NCBI GenBank assembly: GCA_012517485.1
Contig: JAAYUT010000152.1
Location: forward strand, 1-6,047
Direction of reading: 5' to 3'
DNA: 6,047 nt
Source of the DNA: Candidatus Atribacter fermentans
GTDB lineage: Bacteria > Atribacterota > Atribacteria > Atribacterales > Atribacteraceae
Shown here: positions 1 through 5,437 of the stretch, in pieces
How positions within the stretch are numbered: position 1 is the first letter of the stretch
How the letters are laid out: each line of letters opens with the position of its first letter
Program-made: the position numbers and the translations under genes
The notes under the pieces: generated by a model
What the model was told of the DNA's origin: nothing
Seen by the model: the letters and a program-made list of their open reading frames with translations, nothing else
The model's database searches: none

Positions 1-20
1 ATCTCATCTGACACCACACC

Positions 21-216
21 CGTCATCCTGAGACCTCGCTTTTTGAGGTCGTGGCAATCTCTTGAGTCATCTTTAATTATTTGTAGTATTGTAGAATCAT
101 AGAATTGGAAAGGATGAAATTCTCACGTCGTCCGGTCAAAATCACCAGACTCCTCAGAATGACAGATTCAGTAAATGAGATTGCCACGTCGCATTGCTCC
201 TCGCCATGACGGAGCA
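21..216. repeat. Composite imperfect inverted-repeat element (MITE-like or dispersed repeat)
   Basis: The left part (21-61) and the reverse complement of the right part (177-211) match in order: CGTCAT, then a GAG-containing spacer, then an exact 12-bp repeat at 50-61 and 177-188 (core GTGGCAATCTC). Each arm has its own small hairpin: 32-37 with 45-50 (GACCTC/GAGGTC) and 195-200 with 211-216 (TGCTCC/GGAGCA). No transposase or coding capacity is present. The pattern resembles the CGTCATTGCGAGGAG...GTGGCAATCTC type of repeat scattered between genes in many bacterial genomes. Whether it is mobile, and its exact ends, cannot be judged from one copy. Confidence 0.6.
112..165 (-). repeat. Inner dispersed-repeat module with its own hairpin
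   Basis: Read on the minus strand this segment starts CTGTCATTCTGAGGAG and ends GACGTGAGAATTTCATCC, with a central stem of GTCTGGT (150-144) and ACCGGAC (136-130) around the loop GATTTTG. The stem is fully paired only as minus-strand RNA, where the one mismatch becomes a G-U wobble. It sits inside the larger element at 21-216. Its CTGAG end (152-163) is also similar, in inverted sense, to 21-32, so the two modules may be nested or may be diverged copies of one ancestor. Confidence 0.5.
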
Positions 217-239
217 GGAATAAATTCAAATTCCCCTCA

Positions 240-259
240 CCCCCTTTTTTGAAAGGGGG
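240..259. repeat. Hairpin with 8-bp stem, typical of dispersed intergenic repeats
   Basis: CCCCCTTT (240-247) pairs with AAAGGGGG (252-259) around a four-base loop. The flanks (TTCCCCTCAC before, AAATTGATTTCTGAA after) resemble a C-rich/G-rich dispersed repeat common in intergenic DNA of several bacterial groups. There is no T-run directly after the stem on either strand, so I do not call it a terminator, although as RNA it is stable enough to pause polymerase or protect a 3' end. Confidence 0.55.
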
Positions 260-275
260 AAATTGATTTCTGAAC

Positions 276-321
276 TGGATTTTCATCCTCATCTTATGTT
301 TTTAAACAGAATGAAAATCCA
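276..321. repeat. Perfect 11-bp inverted repeat, 24-base loop
   Basis: TGGATTTTCAT (276-286) and ATGAAAATCCA (311-321) are exact reverse complements, with partial pairing continuing on both sides (A273-A274 with T323-T324; C288-T289 with A308-G309). In the leader made from the promoter at 389-417 it would form a hairpin roughly 60-110 bases from the start. No run of U follows the stem in either direction, so a standard Rho-independent terminator is not supported. It could be a leader structure, a protein-binding site or a repeat remnant. Confidence 0.5.
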
Positions 322-388
322 CTTAGAATTTTTCCTTTTTTCTTCAAAAATTTTGGCTTGAATATCAGCTTTCATTTTAACGGTTAAG

Positions 389-417
389 ACTGTATCAATA
401 TTGAAAGGTTTTGTCAA
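389..417 (-). promoter_or_regulatory. Predicted sigma-70-type promoter directly after rng
   Basis: On the minus strand a perfect -35 hexamer TTGACA (417-412) is followed by a 17-base spacer and TACAGT (394-389) as a -10 box, matching TATAAT at four of six positions. TG one base before it (397-396) makes an extended -10. Transcription would start near 382-385 and run leftwards. It begins 16 bases past the rng stop, and no gene in the window follows it, so its target is beyond position 1. In related gene orders that gene is often rplU, but this cannot be seen here. Chance occurrence in AT-rich DNA is possible, although a perfect -35 with exact spacing and extended -10 in an intergenic position is better than average. 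Confidence 0.55.
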
Positions 418-433
418 ACGATACCATCCAAGA

Positions 434-1915
434 TTATTCCATTTTATCGACAGATTCCCAAACTTCATCCTTGCCAACTTCAATAATCGAATAACGGCGG
501 GGAGACAAATTTGTATCAATTTTCCAGATTAATTCTCTACTATAAATCTTTTTTAAATTATTTAAAAAGATTTTCCCTTTATTTTTTAAATATTCTCCCA
601 ATTCTGATCCTACTGCTATATAAATAGTCATAGATTGGGAGTGGCGGCAAATTTCCTCAACTCTTCGAAAAAAATTAATAGCTATGGTCTCTATTGAAAG
701 GACCCTGCCCTCACCTTGACAACAATTACATGGTTCACAAAGAATGGCATCCAGATTTTTCCGAACTCTTTTTCGAGTCATTTCCACCAATCCAAGTTCA
801 CTCATTTGAACTAAGCTCGACCGAGTTCGGTCGTGGGATAAAAACTGTTCCAAAACATTCATAACCATTTTTTGATGTTCTTTCTTTCCCATATCAATAA
901 AATCAATTAAAATTATCCCGCCAATATCTCGAAGCCTCACTTGTCTGGCAATCTCCTCTGCTGCTTCTAAGTTGGTCTTTAAAATCGTTTCTTGAAGGTC
1001 TTTCTTCCCAATGTATTTACCGGTATTGACGTCAATCACGGTCATGGCCTCAGTTCGATCAAAAACCAAGTATCCTCCACTTTTGAGCCAGACCTTCCGA
1101 CTTAAAGCCTTCTCCAATTCTCGATTTAAATTAAAATGATCGAAAATGTTTTCTTTACTATCAAAAAAATGAATACGATCAACAAAACGGGGAATGATCG
1201 ATTCAATAAAATCTTTTAATTTTTGAAAACCAAAATAAGAATTGATCCAAATTTCTCCCAAATTATCATCAACGACATCTCGAATTAAAGTATATATGAG
1301 ACTTGCTTCTTCATAGAGAACTGCTGGAGCTGAAATGAGTTCAGCTTTTTTCATAATTCGGTTCCATAAGCGAAGAAGCGACTCGATATCTTCTTTTATT
1401 TCTTGATTACTTTTCCCCTCGGCTACCGTCCTCACGATAATTCCCATATTTGCCGGTCTCATCTTTTCGATCAACTTCTTAAGCTTTTCTCGTTCTTCAG
1501 GAGAAGAAATTCGATGGGAAATGCCCATATTATTCATTCCCGGCATTAAAACCACATATCTCCCCGGCAAAGAAATTTTAGTCGTCACTCGTGCTCCTTT
1601 CGTTCCCATTGGCTCTTTGGCAACTTGAACAATAATTTCCTTTCCGGTTTGAAGAAGCTGATCAATGCTTTTTACTTTCCCTTTTTCATCCAGTAATATA
1701 TCTCCAATAAATAAAAAGGCATTTTTATCAAATCCGGTGTTGATAAAAGCAGATTGTATACCCGGGAGTACATTCTCTACGACCCCTTTAAAAATATTTC
1801 CTGCTAACCTCTTCTCGGCTGCTCTTTCGAAGAAAAATTCGACGACCTGTCCGTTTTCCATAAGTGCAGCCCGAACTTCAACTTCAGACATATCTATGAC
1901 AATATCTTTCCTCAA
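434..1915 (-). CDS. rng: Ribonuclease G/E (RNase E/G family endoribonuclease)
   Basis: Single-strand-specific endoribonuclease, cytoplasmic, acting in 5S/16S rRNA maturation and mRNA turnover. Its 493 residues match the RNase G core, without the long C-terminal degradosome scaffold of enterobacterial RNase E. An S1 RNA-binding domain covers about residues 36-120 (GNIFKGVVENVLPGIQSAF, then KGARVTTKISLPGRYVVLMP). The DNase I-like catalytic region has TVIDVNTGK with D295 and IILIDFIDM with D338, equivalent to the two Mg-binding aspartates D303 and D346 of E. coli RNase E. MTRKRVRKNL precedes the Zn-link at CEPCNCCQGEGRV (C393, C396, C398, C399). The zinc cysteines are kept, but the usual CPxC reads CNCC. 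The start is TTG, supported by GGAGGG (1928-1923) seven bases upstream and by full-length alignment of the N terminus (KDIVIDMSEVEVRAALMENGQ); an ATG at 1891 would cut this off. It is the last gene of the operon visible here, with stop TAA. Confidence 0.95.
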   Translation of the reverse strand: MRKDIVIDMSEVEVRAALMENGQVVEFFFERAAEKRLAGNIFKGVVENVLPGIQSAFINTGFDKNAFLFIGDILLDEKGKVKSIDQLLQTGKEIIVQVAKEPMGTKGARVTTKISLPGRYVVLMPGMNNMGISHRISSPEEREKLKKLIEKMRPANMGIIVRTVAEGKSNQEIKEDIESLLRLWNRIMKKAELISAPAVLYEEASLIYTLIRDVVDDNLGEIWINSYFGFQKLKDFIESIIPRFVDRIHFFDSKENIFDHFNLNRELEKALSRKVWLKSGGYLVFDRTEAMTVIDVNTGKYIGKKDLQETILKTNLEAAEEIARQVRLRDIGGIILIDFIDMGKKEHQKMVMNVLEQFLSHDRTRSSLVQMSELGLVEMTRKRVRKNLDAILCEPCNCCQGEGRVLSIETIAINFFRRVEEICRHSQSMTIYIAVGSELGEYLKNKGKIFLNNLKKIYSRELIWKIDTNLSPRRYSIIEVGKDEVWESVDKME

Positions 1916-1922
1916 AGTTTAA

Positions 1923-1928
1923 CCCTCC
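1923..1928 (-). promoter_or_regulatory. Shine-Dalgarno GGAGGG that fixes the TTG start of rng
   Basis: On the minus strand GGAGGG is followed by seven bases (TTAAACT) and then the TTG at 1915. This near-perfect site with ideal spacing outweighs the nearest in-frame ATG (1891), whose only upstream candidate, AGGAAAG, sits too far away. It lies in the 18-base gap after the DUF2344 stop. Confidence 0.8.
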
Positions 1929-1933
1929 ACCGA

Positions 1934-2524
1934 CTACGACCAATCATAATTCTGCTTAATAATTTCTAACAAATTTTCTCGGTTTAAACCAGAATCTTTT
2001 GGCATTAATTCTAATGATTGGTATGGATTCAAAAGCACGTTTTTTTTCTTAAACAAGAATAATACCATATATTCTTGATTTTCCAGTTTTTTTCTTTCTA
2101 ATTCTTCAATATCTTCCAAAGATACGGGAACTTGGGAATTCCCAATTTGACCATCATCTTTAAAAATAAAGGCATATTGAACGCTCTTTAGCGATTTCAT
2201 AATGCTGGGAGAATCGGGAAACATTGCGTTGACTTCGACAATTCTCAGCCCTTCGGGCACTTGGTTATTGAGAAGGTTTTTGAGATGTTCAGGTTCAATT
2301 GATTCATAAAAAGTCATGTCAAGATACTCTGCCAAACTTATTACACCGGTAACCGTCGCTGGTCCAAATGAAAGTACCGGACGAGGATTAAAGCCTTGAG
2401 AAAAAGCTATGGGAAGATTGGCTCTTCGTAAAGCTCGATCCCAAAAACGAGTCAGATCCAACTGGGATAGGAGATGAAATGGTACTAATTTAAGATGACG
2501 ACAGCGATAGCGATATCGGTCCAT
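1934..2524 (-). CDS. DUF2344 / TIGR03936 radical SAM-linked protein
   Basis: Small conserved protein of unknown function that almost always accompanies the TIGR03960 radical SAM protein, as a neighbour or as a C-terminal fusion; it is inferred to work with that enzyme. From the ATG at 2524 it is 196 residues. Family blocks are LLSQLDLTRFWDRALRRA (about 18-35), SQGFNPRP (42-49), SFGPA (52-56) and AEYLDM (65-70). The C-terminal half is poorly conserved, rich in Lys and Glu, and I see no catalytic motif. As I recall the family pattern, SHLD is more usual where this protein has SQLD. The frame continues upstream to a GTG at 2557, which would overlap the previous gene by 23 bases and has no Shine-Dalgarno. 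The ATG at 2524 puts MDRYRYR at the N terminus, as expected for the family, and lies 10 bases after the previous stop. Its own Shine-Dalgarno is also weak, suggesting translational coupling. Stop TAG; 18 bases separate it from rng. Confidence 0.88.
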   Translation of the reverse strand: MDRYRYRCRHLKLVPFHLLSQLDLTRFWDRALRRANLPIAFSQGFNPRPVLSFGPATVTGVISLAEYLDMTFYESIEPEHLKNLLNNQVPEGLRIVEVNAMFPDSPSIMKSLKSVQYAFIFKDDGQIGNSQVPVSLEDIEELERKKLENQEYMVLFLFKKKNVLLNPYQSLELMPKDSGLNRENLLEIIKQNYDWS

Positions 2525-2534
2525 ATGATTTATC

Positions 2535-4361
2535 TTAACAAACCCCACACCCCTCACAATGTTGAAATGAAATACATCGTGGGGTAATTTCTTGGCGTCG
2601 GGATTTTTCCCATTCTTTTAAAAGAAATTCTTTCTTCACTCCCGAAGAGATATGATCCCAAGGAAGAATTTCTTTTGGATCTCGCCATCTCTCGGAATAA
2701 AAATGATAATCCAGCCCAGTTTCTTCAAAAGCCTGTTTCCACCTTTCGAAGGAGAAAAATTCTCGCCAACCATCCATAATTTGACCTAAATAGTAAGCTT
2801 TTTCAATCGCTCTTGATAACCTTCGATCACCGCGGGCTAAGACTGCTTCAAGAATGCTTTCTTGAAAATCCGACCAATTCATACGAATCAAACGACGATC
2901 CCTGGAAAAACCAGCTTTTATTTTTTGGATTTTTTCTTCAAACTCTTCCAAATTATTTTGACCTACCCACTGAAAAGGTGTGTGCGGTTTTGGCACAAAA
3001 GCTGAAAGGTTTAAATGCATACTCACTCTTTTGCCACGAATTTTTTTTCCGATTTGAAGGCCTTCATTCACTAATTGGGAAATTCCTACTAAATCTGATT
3101 CTTTTTCATCAGGAAGTCCAAACATAAAATAAAGCTTAACATCATCCCAGCCACCTTCAAATACTTTTTCTAAAGTTGAAAGTATTTCCTGGTCAGTTAA
3201 TCCTTTATTAATAATACGACGGAGACGATCAGTGCCTGCTTCAGGAGCAAAAGTGAGACCGCTTTTCCGAACTCGTTTTAAATTTTGAGCAATTTGAACT
3301 GAGAAAGTATCCATTCGCATAGAAGGAAGGGAAATATTCACATTTTTTGCTTCAAATCTTTGAGAAAGATGAGCGATGATTTCTTCAATCCCGGAATGAT
3401 CCGTACTGCTCAAAGAAAGCAACGAGAGTTCTTCATAACCAGTCGCAGTCACCAATTTGTCTGCGAGACGAACTATGTTTTCTGGAGATCGTTCTCGGTA
3501 AGGTCGATAAATCATGCCCGCCTGACAAAAACGACAACCCCGGGTACAACCTCGGGAAATTTCCAGGGGAATTCGGTCATGAACGATATTAATATAGGGA
3601 ACGATTATTTTCTCTGGATAAGGTACTCGGTCTAAATCTTGAAGCCATCTTCTCTGAACCTGAGGAACTATTCTTTTATTTTTGTTTTCAAGCTTGGAGA
3701 CAACCCCGTCTTTTGAGTAATCCACGTGATAAAAACTCGGTACATAAACACCAACAATTCCTGCCAGCTCGGATAAAATATCTTCTTTTTTTTGACCTTT
3801 CATTGCTGATATAATTTGGATAATTTCGACGATGGCTTCTTCTCCATCCCCAATCAAAAAGGCATCAAAAAAATCGTGAATCGGTTCAGGATTACAGGTT
3901 GATGCCCCACCACCAATGATAATTGGAAAGCCATCTCCTCTTTCCGAACTTCGGAAAGGGATTTGAGATAAATCAAGAAAATAAAGGATATTGGTATAAT
4001 TCATCTCGGTTTGTAAGCTGAGCCCAACTATATCAAAAGAACGAACAGGAATTTTATTCTCTAAGCTAAAAAGTGGAATGTTCTTTTCTTTCATCAGTTT
4101 TCCTAAATCTGGCCAAGGGACAAAAGCTCGTTCAGCACGAACCCCTGGAAGATTATTTATTATATGATAAAGAATTTTCAGTCCCACGTGAGACATTCCT
4201 ATTTCATAGATATCGGGGAAACCGAGCACCATAGAACAAACCGTTTCGGAAGGATTTTTTATTAAAATGTTCCACTCTTTTCCTATATATCGTGCAGGTT
4301 TGGCTGTTTTTAGGATTTCATTTTTAAAAAAATTTGCTTGATCTGCCATATTTTCTTCCAC
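2535..4361 (-). CDS. B12-binding-like radical SAM protein of unknown function (TIGR03960 type)
   Basis: Predicted radical S-adenosylmethionine enzyme; substrate and reaction are not established for this family. From the GTG at 4361 it has 608 residues. The N-terminal part resembles the cobalamin-binding-like region of the family (KPARYIGKEWN, then GFPDIYEIGMSHVGLKILY, then GLSLQTEMNYTNIL). The radical SAM core starts with SRGCTRGCRFCQAG, whose C272, C276 and C279 form the CxxxCxxC motif for the 4Fe-4S cluster. Further family blocks are GLTFAPEAGTDRLRRIINKG and LYFMFGLPDE. The protein ends in a four-cysteine tail (C596, C602, C605, C608; C-x5-C-x2-C-x2-C), a plausible second metal site. The longest frame starts at an ATG at 4394. 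GGGAGG (4376-4371) lies nine bases before the GTG at 4361, which overlaps the rodA stop as TAGTG, so I prefer that start; an ATG at 4349 is also possible. The next gene encodes its usual partner, which is fused to it in some bacteria. Confidence 0.9.
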   Translation of the reverse strand: MEENMADQANFFKNEILKTAKPARYIGKEWNILIKNPSETVCSMVLGFPDIYEIGMSHVGLKILYHIINNLPGVRAERAFVPWPDLGKLMKEKNIPLFSLENKIPVRSFDIVGLSLQTEMNYTNILYFLDLSQIPFRSSERGDGFPIIIGGGASTCNPEPIHDFFDAFLIGDGEEAIVEIIQIISAMKGQKKEDILSELAGIVGVYVPSFYHVDYSKDGVVSKLENKNKRIVPQVQRRWLQDLDRVPYPEKIIVPYINIVHDRIPLEISRGCTRGCRFCQAGMIYRPYRERSPENIVRLADKLVTATGYEELSLLSLSSTDHSGIEEIIAHLSQRFEAKNVNISLPSMRMDTFSVQIAQNLKRVRKSGLTFAPEAGTDRLRRIINKGLTDQEILSTLEKVFEGGWDDVKLYFMFGLPDEKESDLVGISQLVNEGLQIGKKIRGKRVSMHLNLSAFVPKPHTPFQWVGQNNLEEFEEKIQKIKAGFSRDRRLIRMNWSDFQESILEAVLARGDRRLSRAIEKAYYLGQIMDGWREFFSFERWKQAFEETGLDYHFYSERWRDPKEILPWDHISSGVKKEFLLKEWEKSRRQEITPRCISFQHCEGCGVC

Positions 4362-5437
4362 TATTCGTTTCCTCCCGACTTGGCAATATTCCATACCATT
4401 CCCATGGCTAACATATTAATAAAAAACGAGCTCCCACCATAACTAATAAATGGCAAGGGAATACCGGTAACCGGCATAACACCCATATTCATCCCAACAT
4501 TAATTAAAACCTGAAAAACAAACATTGAACCCAAGAGGGAAGTTAATATCTTTCCTTCTAAATCATGCGTTTCAATCCCAATTCGGAAAATTGACCAAAT
4601 GAGCCAGAAAAATAAAACAAGGATAATCACCCCCCCAATAAATCCCAGTTGCTCACACCAAGAAGCGAAAATAAAATCGGTATAGTGAGCCGGAAGGAAC
4701 CGGAGTTGGGATTGGGTTCCCGAAAGCCAGCCCTTTCCAAAAAAACCTCCCGCTCCAATGGTAATTTGCGATTGAAGAACATTATAACCGGTTCCAAGGG
4801 GATCGGAATGAGGTGCAAAAAAAGAAAGAAGCCTCTTTTTTTGGTAGTCGTGCAAAACCAACCAAAAAATTGGAACACAACCAATCAATCCTGTGAATAC
4901 CGCCAAAATTTTTTTCCATTGAAAACCACAAAAAAACAACGCTGAAAACCAAAGAACGATGATTACCAAGGCAGTTCCTAAATCCGGTTCAAGGAATATC
5001 AAACCAGTAGGAATAATTGATAAAAGCGATGTTTTTAAAAGGAGTTGCCAGCTTCCATAATCTTCACTCTGAGCACTCAAAAACGCCGCTAAAAAAACTA
5101 TAAATCCAACTTTGGAAAATTCTGAAGGTTGAACCGAACGAAAAAATAACCAACGCCGAGCTCCCACGTCATCACCACTTCCAAAAAATAAAACGGCTGA
5201 CAAAGAGAGAATGATTATCAGATAAAGAATCCATTCCAATTTGATAAACCAATGGTAATGAATATGACTGATCCCCCAAAAAACCGACCAGCCTAATAGA
5301 CACCATACCAGTTGTCTCCCAAAAAATGTCTGAATAAATGCAGCCTCTCCTCGGAGAGGATCGGTGCTATATACTGCCATAAGACCTATTATATTGAGAG
5401 AAAGAATGATGACAGGAAACATCTTAACCATTTTCAT
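4361..5437 (-). CDS. rodA: RodA, SEDS-family peptidoglycan glycosyltransferase
   Basis: Polytopic membrane protein that polymerises lipid II into glycan strands for lateral-wall growth, in complex with PBP2. From the ATG at 5437 it is 358 residues, normal for RodA. About ten hydrophobic segments are visible, the first near residues 7-23 and the last near 325-351. SEDS signatures are QPSEFSK (103-109), EPDLGTA (150-156), GTGYNVLQSQ (215-224), FLPAHYTDFIFA with the catalytic-type Asp at 254, and GIPLPFISYGGSS (325-337). The frame could extend to a TTG at 5461, but that has no Shine-Dalgarno. The ATG at 5437 has GGGAGA nine bases upstream, so I prefer it. It overlaps the end of mrdA by 14 bases, and its TAG stop (4363-4361) shares its last base with the likely GTG start of the next gene. 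FtsW and SpoVE are paralogues; the PBP2 neighbour and the HxTDFIF context favour RodA. Confidence 0.95.
   Translation of the reverse strand: MKMVKMFPVIILSLNIIGLMAVYSTDPLRGEAAFIQTFFGRQLVWCLLGWSVFWGISHIHYHWFIKLEWILYLIIILSLSAVLFFGSGDDVGARRWLFFRSVQPSEFSKVGFIVFLAAFLSAQSEDYGSWQLLLKTSLLSIIPTGLIFLEPDLGTALVIIVLWFSALFFCGFQWKKILAVFTGLIGCVPIFWLVLHDYQKKRLLSFFAPHSDPLGTGYNVLQSQITIGAGGFFGKGWLSGTQSQLRFLPAHYTDFIFASWCEQLGFIGGVIILVLFFWLIWSIFRIGIETHDLEGKILTSLLGSMFVFQVLINVGMNMGVMPVTGIPLPFISYGGSSFFINMLAMGMVWNIAKSGGNE
4371..4376 (-). promoter_or_regulatory. Shine-Dalgarno GGGAGG for the radical SAM gene
   Basis: GGGAGG lies within the end of rodA, nine bases before the GTG at 4361. It sits downstream of the longest possible start (ATG 4394), which argues that the first 11 codons of that longer frame are not translated. 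The stop/start arrangement TAGTG points to termination-reinitiation coupling with rodA. Confidence 0.65.

Larger units (their letters stand above)
1..433. other. Non-coding region downstream of rng
   Basis: This 433-base stretch holds the predicted promoter at 389-417 and the repeats and hairpins between 21 and 321. Two open frames here (77-292 and 289-519, both minus) have no recognisable domain, no Shine-Dalgarno and repeat-derived or rng-overlapping sequence, so I do not call them genes. I find no tRNA, no clear terminator after rng and no start of rplU. Positions 1-20 and 322-388 show nothing further that I can name; the latter would be part of the 5' leader of the next transcript. Confidence 0.7.

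Noticed and set aside
240..259. Rho-independent terminator for the operon
   Set aside because: The stem is strong, but no U-tract follows on the minus strand (it continues TGAGGGGAATTTG), and it lies about 175 bases past the rng stop and downstream of a new promoter.
77..292. Minus-strand open frame of 71 codons
   Set aside because: Its translation comes from the repeats themselves (for example FPPFKKGGEGN from the 240-259 hairpin repeat); there is no Shine-Dalgarno and no domain.
21..321. CRISPR array
   Set aside because: The repeats are inverted rather than direct, unequal in length and unevenly spaced; there are no regular spacers and no cas genes.
333..356. AT-only hairpin AATTTTT/AAAAATT near 327-350 as a terminator
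   Set aside because: There is no GC in the stem, so it is too weak, and it follows from the general A/T-richness.
289..519. Minus-strand open frame of 76 codons overlapping the end of rng
   Set aside because: It overlaps rng in another frame and lacks a ribosome-binding site and any family motif. Its downstream 28-codon portion starting at 375 also has no Shine-Dalgarno. A leader peptide cannot be excluded but is not supported.
1665..1922. Plus-strand open frame opposite the rng 5' end
   Set aside because: It is antisense to the S1 domain of rng, whose coding assignment is certain; low-complexity Ser/Thr-rich translation without motifs.
2813..3635. Plus-strand open frames at 2813-3127 and 3360-3635
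   Set aside because: Both are antisense to the radical SAM gene core, with no recognisable protein features.
4627..4945. Open frames on both strands inside rodA (4627-4884 minus, 4649-4945 plus)
   Set aside because: They are shadows of rodA, which carries continuous SEDS motifs through this region.
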